A stretch of 64,000 nucleotides of DNA from Oceanicaulis sp. (GCA_020832735.1 JAFIEB010000047.1:1-64000); one strand, 5' to 3'; positions 16,322-26,889 are shown, counted from the first letter of the stretch. The notes: generated by a model from the letters alone, not told the origin. A program made the numbers and translations.

Positions 16322-18058
16322 TCATGAGAATTGCGGCGGGCGCTCGTCCGCGACGCCCAGGCGCGCTTCAATCGCCGCGCCCAGCGCCAGGATCACGCCT
16401 TCTTCATAGAGCGGCGCCCACAGGCTGGTGGCGTAAGGCACGCGGTGCAAGACCCCGCTGTCGTCGGCCGGCTGGCCGAAGATGGTACGGGTGGGCGCCT
16501 CGATAAAGCCGGAGCGGAAGGCCAGCTGCGGGTGGCCGGTATAGTTGGTGATGAGCAGCATGGACCCGGCGAAATTCGGCCCGATCACCGCGTCGAGGCC
16601 GGCAAAACGCGCGTCCATCATCTCCATCGCCTCGCGGCGCAGCCGGTCGGCATTGATCAGGTCCACCGCCGAGAGGAAGCGCGTGCGCCGCCATGTATTG
16701 GGCCAGGCCGCATCGTCCTGCCAGCGCAGGCGTTCATCAAGGCCCTCCAGGGTCAGATGCTCGAACGCAGCTGCGGCTTCGGCTTCAAGCTGCATCAGCA
16801 TGGCGTCCCAGGGCCGGTCGTCGACCTCGAACGGGACCAGCTCCACGCCCAGGCTGCGCGCCGCCTCCAGCGCGGCGCGGTCGGGATCGGCGCCGTTTTC
16901 AAACCAGTCCGGATTATAGCCCACGCGCAGGCCCGTCAGGTCGCGGGTGAAGTCGGCTTCAAAGCCGTGATTGCGGCTGGCCGGATCGCCATCATCGCCG
17001 CCATTGAGGGCCGCCAGCACCAGGGCGGCGTCGGGCGCCGAGCGCACGATGGGCCCGATCTTGTCGAGCGACCAGCACAGGGCCATGGCGCCCGTGCGCG
17101 CGACGCGCCCGAAAGTGGGCCGCAGGCCCGTGGATCCGCAGCGGTGGGAGGGCGAGACGATGGAGCCCAGCGTTTCGGTCCCGATGGCAAACGCGCACAG
17201 GGCCGCCGCCGTGGCCGAAGCGGGACCGGCGGACGAGCCGGAACTGCCTTCGGCCGGATTGAACGGATTGCGCGTCACCCCGTCAAACCAGATGTCTCCG
17301 TAAGCAATCGCGCCGCTGGTGGCCTTGCCCAGCAGCACCGCGCCGGCCTCTTCCAGGCGCCGGGCGATCACGGCGGTCTCATCCGCGACACGGTCTGAAT
17401 AGACGGTCGCGCCCCAGGTGGCGGGCAGGCCCTCCACATCGATAATGTCTTTGAGCGCATAGGGGATGCCGTGCAGGGGGCCGCGCACCCGGCCTGCGGC
17501 GCGCTCGGAATCGCGGGCGGCGGCTTCGGCGCGGGCGCGGTCCGCGCTGACATGGACGAAGCATTCCAGCTCATCGGCGTGCGCCTCGATGCGGGCGAGA
17601 TAAAGCTCGGTCAGCTCGGCGCTGGTGATCGCGCCGCGGTTCATCCAGGCGGCCAGCCTCCACACCGGCGCATAGGCGATGTCGACAGGATTGGAGGGCA
17701 GAGCCCCGGGATCAGCGGGCAGGCCGGTGACTGCATCGCTCTGCTCGCGGAAATCACGGCCAGGCAGGCGCGGATCGAAGATCAGGCCGGGGTGCAGCCC
17801 ATTGGGCTTTTCAAGCGCGCGCAAACGCTCGGCGCGCGCCTGCCAGGCTTCGAGACCCGACATCATCTGCTCGCGCTGGGCCGGGGTGTAACTCACCCCT
17901 GCCAGCGTCTCGGCGCAGGCCAGCGTGTTGGCGCTCAACCCTTCAGGGCGGGCGGCCGGCGGCGCGCACGCGGCCAGCGCGCTTCCGGCCCCGGCGCCGG
18001 CCATCAGGGCGAGCACGCCGCGGCGCGTCGCGGGCGGGAATGGCGTTTGACGTGTCAT
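16322..18058 (-). CDS. Amidase, exported or lipoprotein-like
   Basis: An amidase-signature hydrolase of about 578 residues. The catalytic elements are the Lys in YALKDIIDV and the serine-rich loop GSSGSSAGPASATA, with GTETLGSIVSPS supplying the remaining serines of the Ser-cisSer-Lys triad. The N-terminus has twin arginines (TRRGVLALMAGAGAGSALAACAPP) and a lipobox-like AAC, which suggests Tat export and lipidation. The ATG at 18058 starts this leader; the track's extension to 18343 crosses the upstream promoter region and is rejected. The substrate is not evident. It is not GatA, which is present at 34.5 kb. Confidence 0.83.
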   Translation of the reverse strand: MTRQTPFPPATRRGVLALMAGAGAGSALAACAPPAARPEGLSANTLACAETLAGVSYTPAQREQMMSGLEAWQARAERLRALEKPNGLHPGLIFDPRLPGRDFREQSDAVTGLPADPGALPSNPVDIAYAPVWRLAAWMNRGAITSAELTELYLARIEAHADELECFVHVSADRARAEAAARDSERAAGRVRGPLHGIPYALKDIIDVEGLPATWGATVYSDRVADETAVIARRLEEAGAVLLGKATSGAIAYGDIWFDGVTRNPFNPAEGSSGSSAGPASATAAALCAFAIGTETLGSIVSPSHRCGSTGLRPTFGRVARTGAMALCWSLDKIGPIVRSAPDAALVLAALNGGDDGDPASRNHGFEADFTRDLTGLRVGYNPDWFENGADPDRAALEAARSLGVELVPFEVDDRPWDAMLMQLEAEAAAAFEHLTLEGLDERLRWQDDAAWPNTWRRTRFLSAVDLINADRLRREAMEMMDARFAGLDAVIGPNFAGSMLLITNYTGHPQLAFRSGFIEAPTRTIFGQPADDSGVLHRVPYATSLWAPLYEEGVILALGAAIEARLGVADERPPQFS

Positions 18059-18282
18059 CGGTTTCCCCCTCGTCTGACCGGGCGCATTCAGATCAGGTTC
18101 ACCCGCGCCCGCGTTAAGCTTCATGAACGGGTGCGCCGCACGGCGCGTCAAGCCGGACAATGGACAGACCAATTGTGGCGAAGCAGCCCCAAATGTCCTC
18201 CAAATCGCCCTTGTTCCGGACCAATCGGCTGCTTGGTTAACACAAAGGGCTGAAGACTCACTTTGTACTGAAGGGGCTGAAC

Positions 18283-19266
18283 ATGCGTGACGCGATCGGA
18301 AACAGAACCGCCATGAGAAGCGAATACCGCCTGCGCCGTCCATTGGCCGGAGCGCAAGGCGAGGATGGCGAGGTGCTGGAGCAGAAACCCGGCGTCGACA
18401 ACCGGCTCGATGCGGCGTGGAAAAACGCGGCGGCCGCGTTTTCCGCCTACACCGATTTTCGCGCGCGCCACAAAGTCCAGCGCGCCGCGTCCTATCCCGA
18501 CAGCCACATCATGCATTTCTCGATCCTGGCGGCCCTGGTGCTGTTTGAGGGTCTGGCCAACGCCTACTTCTTCTCCAAGGGCTCTGATCTGGGCCTCCTG
18601 GGCGGCTGGATCCAGGCCATCACGGTGGCCTTCACCAATGTGATCGCCGCCTTCTTCCTGGTCGGGTTCCTGGGCCTGCGCCTGTTGCAGAACCCGGTCA
18701 GCCGGCCGTTCTCCTTCTGGGCCGCCGTGGTTGGCGTGCCGCTGGCGCTGGCCTTCATCGTGTTTTTGAACTTCTCTGCCGCGCACTATCGCGACCTGCT
18801 GGAAGTGCAGGCGGCGATGATGACGATGAACGGGGAGTTCGCGCCCAATGGCGAGGTCCTGACCCCGGTCACCCGCGCCCTGACCTTCCAGCCTTTCGAG
18901 ACGCTCGAAGCGCTGCTCTTGTTCATCCTGGGCATCACGTTTGCGGCCATCGCCGCCTTCAAGGGCGCTACTTTCGATGATTCCCTGATCGGGTACGGCG
19001 CGGTCCAGCGCCGGGTGGTGGCCGCTTCGGCCCATCTGTCCGAGCTGATGAAGCGCCAGTACCGCAAGGACGACGCCGACGAGGTGACGCTGGCCAAGGC
19101 TGAAGAGCTCAAAGAGCGGATGGATGAATTCTTCGCCCGCGATTACGAACACTCCGCGGCCCGCTATGACGCCATGGCCAGCCGCCGCTCGAACGGCGCT
19201 GGCGGCGCGGATGCGGGCTATGACCCGGCCTATGATCACGAGCCGCCGCCTTACGCGCGCAGCTAG
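18283..19266 (+). CDS. Multi-pass membrane protein of unknown function, partner of a VWA-like protein
   Basis: A 327-residue protein that I do not recognise. A hydrophilic N-terminus of about 75 residues is followed by four predicted membrane segments: FSILAALVLFEGLANAYFF, ITVAFTNVIAAFFLVGFLGL, FWAAVVGVPLALAFIVFL and ALLLFILGITFAAIAAF. A charged, helical C-terminal tail (LSELMKRQYRKDDADEVTLAKAEELKERMDEFF) follows. A gene for a membrane-anchored VWA-like protein starts 77 bases downstream on the same strand, so the two probably work together. AAGGGG precedes the ATG. Confidence 0.72.
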   Translation: MRDAIGNRTAMRSEYRLRRPLAGAQGEDGEVLEQKPGVDNRLDAAWKNAAAAFSAYTDFRARHKVQRAASYPDSHIMHFSILAALVLFEGLANAYFFSKGSDLGLLGGWIQAITVAFTNVIAAFFLVGFLGLRLLQNPVSRPFSFWAAVVGVPLALAFIVFLNFSAAHYRDLLEVQAAMMTMNGEFAPNGEVLTPVTRALTFQPFETLEALLLFILGITFAAIAAFKGATFDDSLIGYGAVQRRVVAASAHLSELMKRQYRKDDADEVTLAKAEELKERMDEFFARDYEHSAARYDAMASRRSNGAGGADAGYDPAYDHEPPPYARS

Positions 19267-19343
19267 GGTCTCTTGGCCGGGGGTGGCGCGCGCGGCTCCG
19301 GCGCGGCACACTATGGTTAACGCCAGCGGAGGGGGAGCACGCC

Positions 19344-20135
19344 ATGCGATCGAAGGACCTGATAGGCCTGTTCAATATTCTGGTGGTGATCGCCGTGCTG
19401 GGCGCCATCAGCTATGCGGCCATCTCCCTGCAGCCGGCCGAGTATGATTCGGACACGCTGTGCCTGGCCGGAGAACAGCCGCCCCATGTGGTGGTCATGA
19501 TCGACCGCACCGAGGTGATCTACACCCCCGCCCAGGCCAACCAGATTCGCCAGACCATCATCGATGCGCGCAATGCGCTGGAGATCGGCGAGCGGCTCTC
19601 GGTCTACGAGCTCAATCATCGCGGCGAGATCCGCAACACCAACCGGTTCTCGGTGTGCAATCCGGGCCGGGGCGACCAGATCAACCCGCTCTACCGCAAT
19701 CCCCAGCGCGTGCAGGCGCGCTATGACGCCCTGTTCGAGCGCCCGCTGGATCAGGCGCTGGAGGGGTTGTTCGACCTGATCGACTCCCCCGTCACCCCGC
19801 TGCTGGAATCGCTGGCCGAGCTAGGCACGCGGCCCGAATTTGACCGCACCACGCCGCGCCGGCGCGTGGTGCTGATCTCCGACATGTTCCAGAACACGCG
19901 CCTCTACACCGTCTATGGCTGGACGCGCCAGGATCTGGAAAACCGTTTGCCCCATCCGGTCGAGGTGGCCAACGCGATCCGCGACCAGTATGGCGAGGTG
20001 CTGCGGGGCGTGGAGCTGGACGTGTATTATGTCGACCAGCCCGGCTGGAGCGCACGCGAACGCGCCGTCATCCGCGCCCACTGGCGCGAGATATTCCGCG
20101 AGCTGGGCGTGCGCGACCGCTGGACGGAATTCTAG
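19344..20135 (+). CDS. Membrane-anchored VWA-like protein of unknown function
   Basis: A 263-residue protein with one N-terminal membrane anchor (LIGLFNILVVIAVLGAISYAAI) and a globular part. A strand ending in VVVMIDRTE (D54, T56) followed by a helix, and a later strand VVLISDMFQ (D180), resemble the Rossmann-like core of von Willebrand A domains. The MIDAS DxSxS is reduced to D-R-T-E-V, so metal binding is doubtful. A GGAGGGGG site lies upstream of the ATG. It is paired with the preceding membrane protein. No relative of known function is recognised. Confidence 0.68.
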   Translation: MRSKDLIGLFNILVVIAVLGAISYAAISLQPAEYDSDTLCLAGEQPPHVVVMIDRTEVIYTPAQANQIRQTIIDARNALEIGERLSVYELNHRGEIRNTNRFSVCNPGRGDQINPLYRNPQRVQARYDALFERPLDQALEGLFDLIDSPVTPLLESLAELGTRPEFDRTTPRRRVVLISDMFQNTRLYTVYGWTRQDLENRLPHPVEVANAIRDQYGEVLRGVELDVYYVDQPGWSARERAVIRAHWREIFRELGVRDRWTEF

Positions 20136-20152
20136 AACGGTTTCAGCAAAAC

Positions 20153-21121
20153 TCAGTCATTCGCGCTGGCGGCGGCGTCGATCTCGCTGGCGGTGAAGGA
20201 CCATTCGCGATTGCAATACTCGCAGGTCATCGCCACCGAGCCGTCGGCGCGGCTCATATGCTCGCGATCATCGCTGGGAAAGCGCGCCAGCAGGCGGGCC
20301 AGCGCCGCGCGCTCGCAGCTGCACCGGCGCGGCGCGGGGCGGCCTGGCTCCACGCGCACGCCATCCTCATGAAACAGGCGGAACAGGACCTGACCGGCGG
20401 TGAGCCGGGGATCGAGCAATTCATCATCGCCCAGCGTGTCGAACAGGGCGCGGGCGTGGTCGAACGCGTCCTGGGTGTCGCCGCGCGCATCGTCGCCGGC
20501 GATGCGCTGGATCAGCGCGCCGCCCGCGCGCCACACCGTGCGCCCGCCTTCGAGCATCTCACGCCCCACCGCCAGGCGCAGGCGCGTGGGCGTCTGTTCG
20601 GACTGGACGAAATAATGCGCGGCGCTGTCGGCCAGCGTGCCGCTGGTGATCGCGGTGACGCCCTGATAGCGCTCCATGCCCGGACCGGGATCGATGGTCA
20701 TGGCGAAATGGCCTTCGCCCAGCAGATCGCGCGCGCCGGTGCGGCCGGCGGCCTCGAGCGCCGCCACCGCGCCGGCGTCAAACTTGGCGTAGGCGCGCAC
20801 GCCCTGGCCGGGCACGAAATCGGCCACCACGAACGCCACCGCGCCCGTGCCCTCGATCTGGCGCCCGCCTGAGTCCGGGCCGCTGGCCTGGATGATCAGC
20901 TTGCCGTCGAATTTGAGCGAATCCCCGATCAGCACCGCCAGCAGCGCGGCCTCGCCCACCAGGCGCGCCACGCTGTCGGGATAGGCGTGCGCGGACAGGA
21001 TCGCGTCAGCCGCCGCGCCCAGGCGGGCCAGGCGCCCGCGCACGGGGCGCCCTTCCAGCTGGAAGCCGGTGACGCGGTCATCGCCCGCGCCGGTCTCGTC
21101 AGGCGCGCCTGCGGGCGTCAT
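20153..21121 (-). CDS. hslO: Redox-regulated chaperone Hsp33
   Basis: A 322-residue Hsp33 chaperone that becomes active on oxidation and protects unfolding proteins in the cytoplasm. The zinc/redox switch cysteines are in CSCERAALARLL and MTCEYCNREW. The catalytic-looking core (GEGHFAMTIDPG, YFVQSEQTPTRLRLAV) matches the family. Its ATG overlaps the argD stop by four bases. In many alphaproteobacteria argF lies between argD and hslO; here it is absent. Confidence 0.94.
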   Translation of the reverse strand: MTPAGAPDETGAGDDRVTGFQLEGRPVRGRLARLGAAADAILSAHAYPDSVARLVGEAALLAVLIGDSLKFDGKLIIQASGPDSGGRQIEGTGAVAFVVADFVPGQGVRAYAKFDAGAVAALEAAGRTGARDLLGEGHFAMTIDPGPGMERYQGVTAITSGTLADSAAHYFVQSEQTPTRLRLAVGREMLEGGRTVWRAGGALIQRIAGDDARGDTQDAFDHARALFDTLGDDELLDPRLTAGQVLFRLFHEDGVRVEPGRPAPRRCSCERAALARLLARFPSDDREHMSRADGSVAMTCEYCNREWSFTASEIDAAASAND

Positions 21122-22302
21122 TGCGGCTCCAGCGCGCCCAGCGCGGCGTCCAGGGCCGCCACCGCCTCGCGCACATGGGTCTCGTCAATGATCAGCGGCG
21201 GCGCCAGACGGGCCACATTGTCCCCGGCCGCGCCCATCAGCAGGTGATGCTCGCGCGCCTTGGCCGCCAGCGACTTGTTGACATAGCCGTCCTTGAGCTT
21301 GAGCCCGATCAGCAGGCCGCGCCCGCGCAGCTCGGCCACCTTGCCTGAATGGGCGTCGACCAGCCCCGACAATTGCTGGCGCAGCGTGTTGGCGATCGCT
21401 GTGACGTGATCGAGAAAGCCCGGGCGGGTCAGTTCGTCATAGACCGCATTGCCCACAGCCATGGCCAGCGGATTGCCGCCGAAGGTCGATCCGTGCGTGC
21501 CGATCTTCATGTGCGCGCCGGCCGCGTCGGTGGTCAGGCACGCGCCCATGGGGAAGCCCCCGCCCACGCCCTTCGCTACGGCCATGATATCGGGCTGGGC
21601 TGACCCCGCCCACTCATGGGCCCACAGCTTGCCGGTGCGCCCGGCGCCGCTTTGCACCTCGTCATAGATGAGTAAAAGGCCATGTTCGTCGCACAGCTCG
21701 CGCAGGCCCCGCAGGCAGACGTCCGGCACGGCGCGTACGCCGCCCTCGCCCTGCACCGGCTCGATCAGAATCGCGGCGGTTTCCTCGGTGACCGCGGCCT
21801 TGAGCGCGTCATGATCGCCGAACGCGACCTGATCAAAGCCCTCCATGCGCGGGCCGAAGCCTTCGAGATAGGCCGGATTGCCGCCCGCATTGATCGCCCC
21901 GAACGTGCGCCCGTGAAACGCGCCGGTGAAGGTGATGATGCGGTAGCGGTCCGGCCGGCCGTTGGCGAAGTGATAATGGCGCGCGGTTTTCAGCGCGCAC
22001 TCCATCGCCTCGGTTCCCGAATTGGTGAAGAACACCCGGTCAGCAAAGCTGTCGCGGCAGTATTTCTCCGCCAGCTCGATCTGGCCGGGAACCCGGAACA
22101 TGTTCGACGTATGCCACAGCGTTTCAGCCTGGGCTTTCAGCGCGGCCACCGCGGCCGGGTGGCAATGGCCCAGCCCGTTCACTGCGATGCCGGAAATGAA
22201 GTCGAGATAGCGCGCGCCGCCGCGCGCGTGCAGGTAGGCGCCCTCGCCGCGCTCGAAATCAATGTCCGGCGGCGAATAGGTGTCCATCAGCGGTCTGGCC
22301 AT
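21118..22302 (-). CDS. argD: Acetylornithine aminotransferase
   Basis: A class-III PLP aminotransferase of 394 residues that converts N-acetylglutamate semialdehyde to N-acetylornithine; ArgD can also serve lysine synthesis as a succinyl-DAP aminotransferase. Motifs are FTNSGTEAMECALKTAR, FHGRTFGAI, IYDEVQSGAGRTGKLWA and the PLP lysine in DIMAVAKGVGGGFPMGA. I chose the ATG at 22302 (MARPLMDTYSPPDIDFERGEG) over 22314. It overlaps hslO by four bases. Confidence 0.94.
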   Translation of the reverse strand: MARPLMDTYSPPDIDFERGEGAYLHARGGARYLDFISGIAVNGLGHCHPAAVAALKAQAETLWHTSNMFRVPGQIELAEKYCRDSFADRVFFTNSGTEAMECALKTARHYHFANGRPDRYRIITFTGAFHGRTFGAINAGGNPAYLEGFGPRMEGFDQVAFGDHDALKAAVTEETAAILIEPVQGEGGVRAVPDVCLRGLRELCDEHGLLLIYDEVQSGAGRTGKLWAHEWAGSAQPDIMAVAKGVGGGFPMGACLTTDAAGAHMKIGTHGSTFGGNPLAMAVGNAVYDELTRPGFLDHVTAIANTLRQQLSGLVDAHSGKVAELRGRGLLIGLKLKDGYVNKSLAAKAREHHLLMGAAGDNVARLAPPLIIDETHVREAVAALDAALGALEPQ

Positions 22303-22351
22303 GCATGCCCCCAAAAGGTGTGCGACAGACCCTGATCTAGGCCCCTTTGGT

Positions 22352-23212
22352 TCAGCTCTTCAAGCGCCAGCCGGAGCGCAATAGCAGATAGCACGCGGTG
22401 ATGAGCCCCAGATTGAGCGCTGCGGTGACCGCCACGCCGATGAGAAGATTGCTGTCGCCCGCCCCGATAAAGCCGTAGCGGAAGCCGTCGATCAGGAAGA
22501 AGACCGGGTTGACGTGGCTGATCATGTAGAAGGGCTCGGGCAGGATTTCCACCGAGTAGAACGTGCCCGACAGGAAGGCCAGCGGCATGATGATGAAGTT
22601 GGTGATCACGGCCAGATGGTCGAACTTCTCCGCCCACAGCCCGGCCATCACCCCGATCACGCCCATCATCAGCGCCGCCGACAGCCCGAAATAGGCCACC
22701 GCCCAGGGGTGCGCCACGCTCATATCGACAAACGGCGCAATGCAGATCGCCGTGGCCAGCCCCACCAGCACGCCGCGCGTCACCGCCCCGCCGATGAAGG
22801 CCGCCGCCAGCTCCGACGGCGACAGCGGCGGCATCAGGAAATCGACGGTGTTGTTCATCATCTTCGCCCCGATCAGCGAGGAGGATGAGTTGGCGAAGGC
22901 GTTGTTGAGCACGCCCAGCATGACCAGGCCCGGCGCCAGGAAGCTGGAATAGGCCACGCCCAGAATCTCGCCGCGCTGGGCGCCGATGGCGATGGAGAAC
23001 ACGATCATGAACAGGAGCGAGGTGACCACCGGCGCCAATACGGTCTGGAAATGCACCTTCAAAAAGCGGCGCACCTCCTTCTTGTAGAGCGTCCACAGCC
23101 CCAGCCAGTTGACCGGCCCGAAGGCGCGCGGGCGCAGGGAGGCGTGCGAATCGACGGGCGTATCCTGCTGCGCGGCGCCGGGCCGGGATGCTGGCGCGTT
23201 CAGATCATCCAT
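22352..23212 (-). CDS. ABC-2 type transporter permease
   Basis: A 286-residue permease of the YadH/NodJ type. It has a cytoplasmic tail of about 40 residues and then six hydrophobic segments (for example FQTVLAPVVTSLLFMIVFSIAIG). The family hallmark NPVFFLIDGFRYGFIG lies before the last segment, and MPLAFLSGTFYSVEILP matches ABC-2 exporters. The ATPase partner expected next to it is not adjacent; lolD at 30 kb belongs to a different class. The cargo is unknown. Confidence 0.88.
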   Translation of the reverse strand: MDDLNAPASRPGAAQQDTPVDSHASLRPRAFGPVNWLGLWTLYKKEVRRFLKVHFQTVLAPVVTSLLFMIVFSIAIGAQRGEILGVAYSSFLAPGLVMLGVLNNAFANSSSSLIGAKMMNNTVDFLMPPLSPSELAAAFIGGAVTRGVLVGLATAICIAPFVDMSVAHPWAVAYFGLSAALMMGVIGVMAGLWAEKFDHLAVITNFIIMPLAFLSGTFYSVEILPEPFYMISHVNPVFFLIDGFRYGFIGAGDSNLLIGVAVTAALNLGLITACYLLLRSGWRLKS

Positions 23213-23342
23213 GAAGCCTCTCCTTGCCCGAAGCGCGCAGGCGCGGCGCGCCCAGCCGGGATGGGCCCCTGTCTAGCATGGCGCGCGCAGGCGCGGCGCC
23301 CCCGGGCCGCAGACGGGCGGGAAGCCGGACGTCCGGGTGCGA

Positions 23343-26300
23343 TCAAATCAGCTCCACCTGCGCCACGCCGTCGAGCCCTTTGAGCGCGGCGCGCGCCACC
23401 GGATCGACGGCGTGATCGCCCGGCAGGCGCAGCTCGGCCTGGCGGCCGTCGGCCAGCGCCATCACCAGATGCACCCGCCCGCGAGGGCCGGGGCGCACGC
23501 GCGCATGCTCCAGGCGCGCGCGCACGCCCTCGAGCGGCTCGGGTCCGTCAAGATGAATGCGCAAGGCCCGCCCGTCCGCCTCGAAGGCGGCGGTGTCGAT
23601 GGCCTCGGCGCTCTCCATGATCAGGCGCAGCCCCTCCTCCTGCTCCTCGATCTTCATCGCAGCCAGCACCGCCGCGCCCGGCTCCAGCCGGTCGCGGACG
23701 GAAAACAGGATTTTGGGCGGGACCAGCGCCTCGAACTCGCCAGACGGGTCGGACAGGGTGAGGAAGGCGAATTTCTCGCCCGAGCGGCGCGACACCTTCT
23801 CCTGGCGCCGGCGCACGATGGCCGCCATGCGCGCGGCGCGCACGCCTTCCGCGGCGCGCGCGGGCAGATCGGCGAACAGCACCACGCCGCGCCGCGCCAG
23901 CCCGTCACGCAGATCATCGAGCGGATGACCTGACAGATAGAAACCCACCGCAGACAATTCCTCGTCAAGCCGGCGCACCGGGTCCCATATCTCCCCGTCG
24001 GGCAGGCGCGGGCGCTGCAGGCCGGGCGCTGCGGCGCCCGGGCTGGAACCGCCGAACAGGGAGGCCTGCGCGCTCTCGCGCTCGGTCAGGGCGTGCTGGG
24101 AGAAGGCCAGAAGCGTCTCGGCGGCGGCCAGCGCGCGCGCGCGGTCCGGCTCGATGCTGTCGAACGCGCCGGCCCGGGCGAGGTTTTCAAACCCGCGCTT
24201 GTTGACCTGGCGCGGATCGACCCGCTCGGCGAAATCGAACAAATCGCGGAACGGCCCGCCCTCCTCGCGTACGCGCGCCACGTGCTCCATGGCCGAGAAG
24301 CCGACATTGCGCACGGCGCCCAGCCCATAGCGCACCGCGCCGTCCTCCACCGAGAAATCGGCCTGGGAGCGGTTGACGTCAGGGGGCAGCACCGCGATCC
24401 CCATGCGCCGCGTCTCCTGGAAGAACACGGCGAGCTTGTCGGTATTGGTGCGGTCAAGGCTCATCAGGGCGGCCATGAAGGCGACCGGATGATTGGCTTT
24501 GAGCCAGCCGGTGCGGTAGGCGATGACGGCGTAGGCGGCCGCGTGGGACTTGTTGAAGCCGTAGCCGGCGAACTCGTTGACCAGATCGAAAATGGTGGCC
24601 GCGCGCACCGGCGGCACGCCGCGTTCCTTCGCGCCCTCGAGGAAGCGGACGCGCTGCTGATCCATCTCCTCTTTCTTCTTCTTGCCCATGGCCCGGCGCA
24701 ACAAATCCGCCTCGCCCAGCGAATAGCCCGACAGGATCTGGGCGATCTGCATCACCTGTTCCTGGTAGATGATGATGCCGTAGGTCTCTTTGAGCACCGG
24801 CTCCAGATCGGGATGGAGATAGTCGAGCTCGGCCCGTCCCGCCTTGCGGTCGACGAAGCTGTCGATGTTCTTCATCGGGCCGGGACGGTAGAGCGAGATC
24901 AGCGCGATGATGTCCTCGATCGTGTCAGGCTTCACCTTGCGCAGCGTGTCGCGCATGCCCGAGCTTTCCAGCTGGAACACCCCGATGGACGAGCCTGCGG
25001 CGAGCAGTTCAAACGTGGCCGGATCATCAAAGGTCAGGGTTTCGAGATCGGGACGCGGCGCGCCGGCCGCCTCGATATAATCCAGCGCGCGCTCGATCAC
25101 GGTCAGGGTTTTCAGGCCCAGGAAGTCGAACTTCACCAGGCCCGCCGGCTCGACCCATTTCATGTTGAACTGGGTGGCGGGCAGGTCGGCGCGCGGGTCC
25201 TGGTAGAGCGGCACCAGCTCGGTGAGCGGCCGATCGCCGATCACCACCCCGGCCGCATGGGTGGAGGCGTTGCGGTTGAGCCCCTCAAGCTGCAGCGCCA
25301 CCTCGATCAGGCGCGCCACCATGGGATCGCCGTCGCGCAGCTCCTGCAGCCGGCTCTCGCTCTCCAGCGCCTGGGCCAGCGTGACCGGGGCGGCCGGATT
25401 GGCCGGCACCAGCTTGGCGATGCGGTCCACCAGCCCGAAGGGCAGCTGCAGCACCCGGCCGACATCGCGCACCGCCGCGCGCGCCTGCAGCGTGCCGAAC
25501 GTGATGATCTGGGCCACCCGGTCCGCGCCATAGCGCTGCTGCACATAGCGGATCACCTCTCCCCTGCGGTCCTGGCAGAAATCGATATCGAAGTCGGGCA
25601 TCGACACGCGTTCGGGATTGAGGAAGCGCTCGAACAGCAGGCCGAACCGCAAGGGGTCGAGATCGGTAATGGTCAACGCCCAGGCCGCCAGCGAGCCCGC
25701 CCCGGAGCCGCGCCCCGGCCCGACGGGAATGCCCTGGGACTTGGCCCACTGGATGAAGTCCGACACGATCAGGAAATAGCCGGGAAAGCCCATGGACTCG
25801 ATGACGGAGAGCTCGAAATCGAGCCGCGCCTCATAGGTCTCGCGCGGCGCGGCCGGCTCGTTGCGCTCAAGGCGCGCCTCCAGCCCGGCGCGGGCGCGCG
25901 CGCGCAGCTCTTCAGCCTCGTCACGTCCGCCTTCGGTGGGAAAGCGCGGCAGGATCGGCGCGGCGGTGCGCACCCGCACCGCGCAGCGCCGGGCGATCTC
26001 CACCGTAGCGTCCAGCGCCTCGGGCAGATCGGCGAAGCGTTCGGCCATCTCGGCGCCGGACTTGAAATAGTGCTCCGGCGTCACCGTGCGCCGGTCGCTC
26101 TGGCTGACATAGCTGCCTTGCGCGATGCACAGAAGGGCGTCATGGGCGCCGTGCTGTTCGGGCCGGGCGAAGAAGGGCTCGTTGGTGGCCACAAGCGGCA
26201 GGCCGCGCGCATAGGCGCGGTCGATGAGATAATCCTCCGCCGTCAGATCATCGGGGCGGCCATGGCGCTGAAGCTCGAGATAGAGCCGGTCGCCGAACGC

Positions 26301-26795
26301 CGCCGACAATCGGTCCAGCAGCGCATCGGCGGGACCTGTGCGTCCGGCGCAGACCAGGCGGTTGATCAGCCCGTCATAGCCGCCGGTCAGGCAGATCAGG
26401 CCGCCCGCGCGCTCCAGCACTGCGTCCAGGCGCACATGGGCCGGGTCGGAGGGCTGGATATCCAGCCAGGCCGAGGAGGCCAGCGCCATCAGATTGGCGT
26501 AGCCCTCTTCGGTCTGCGCCAGCAGGACCAGCGTGCCGTCAGGCCCGCCGCGCTCGCCGGTGCGGGCCGGCTCGATCTCGACCGAGAGCGTGCATCCGAT
26601 AATGGGCTGCACCCCGGCGTCCGAGAGGTATTCGGAATACTCCAGCGCGCCGAACAGATTATTGGTGTCGGTCAGCGCCGCGGCGGGCATGTCATGGGCG
26701 CGGCACAGCTCGGCGATCTCGCCGATGCGCAGCGCCCCTTCCAGCAGCGAATAGGGCGAGCGCACACGCAAATGGATGAAGGGGCGCTGGCTCAT
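23343..26795 (-). CDS. dnaE: DNA polymerase III alpha subunit
   Basis: The replicative polymerase catalytic subunit, about 1150 residues. The PHP domain opens with [19 protein letters not shown]. The polymerase active site has [16 protein letters not shown] with the catalytic aspartates, and [16 protein letters not shown] and [23 protein letters not shown] are palm and fingers motifs. The helix-hairpin-helix and OB regions follow. I chose the ATG at 26795 ([11 protein letters not shown]), with GGAG upstream. In the PHP motif the usual second His (HLRVHS) is Arg, so the PHP metal site is probably inactive. In relatives lolD follows directly upstream. Confidence 0.96.
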   Translation of the reverse strand: MSQRPFIHLRVRSPYSLLEGALRIGEIAELCRAHDMPAAALTDTNNLFGALEYSEYLSDAGVQPIIGCTLSVEIEPARTGERGGPDGTLVLLAQTEEGYANLMALASSAWLDIQPSDPAHVRLDAVLERAGGLICLTGGYDGLINRLVCAGRTGPADALLDRLSAAFGDRLYLELQRHGRPDDLTAEDYLIDRAYARGLPLVATNEPFFARPEQHGAHDALLCIAQGSYVSQSDRRTVTPEHYFKSGAEMAERFADLPEALDATVEIARRCAVRVRTAAPILPRFPTEGGRDEAEELRARARAGLEARLERNEPAAPRETYEARLDFELSVIESMGFPGYFLIVSDFIQWAKSQGIPVGPGRGSGAGSLAAWALTITDLDPLRFGLLFERFLNPERVSMPDFDIDFCQDRRGEVIRYVQQRYGADRVAQIITFGTLQARAAVRDVGRVLQLPFGLVDRIAKLVPANPAAPVTLAQALESESRLQELRDGDPMVARLIEVALQLEGLNRNASTHAAGVVIGDRPLTELVPLYQDPRADLPATQFNMKWVEPAGLVKFDFLGLKTLTVIERALDYIEAAGAPRPDLETLTFDDPATFELLAAGSSIGVFQLESSGMRDTLRKVKPDTIEDIIALISLYRPGPMKNIDSFVDRKAGRAELDYLHPDLEPVLKETYGIIIYQEQVMQIAQILSGYSLGEADLLRRAMGKKKKEEMDQQRVRFLEGAKERGVPPVRAATIFDLVNEFAGYGFNKSHAAAYAVIAYRTGWLKANHPVAFMAALMSLDRTNTDKLAVFFQETRRMGIAVLPPDVNRSQADFSVEDGAVRYGLGAVRNVGFSAMEHVARVREEGGPFRDLFDFAERVDPRQVNKRGFENLARAGAFDSIEPDRARALAAAETLLAFSQHALTERESAQASLFGGSSPGAAAPGLQRPRLPDGEIWDPVRRLDEELSAVGFYLSGHPLDDLRDGLARRGVVLFADLPARAAEGVRAARMAAIVRRRQEKVSRRSGEKFAFLTLSDPSGEFEALVPPKILFSVRDRLEPGAAVLAAMKIEEQEEGLRLIMESAEAIDTAAFEADGRALRIHLDGPEPLEGVRARLEHARVRPGPRGRVHLVMALADGRQAELRLPGDHAVDPVARAALKGLDGVAQVELI

Positions 26796-26889
26796 GGGAC
26801 GGGTCTCCGCGCGGCGGGGGGATTCGCTCACCGCGCAACTCTAGCCGAGGCCGGGCGCCGGGGTCAGCCCGCCCGGTCAGCCCGCACCC

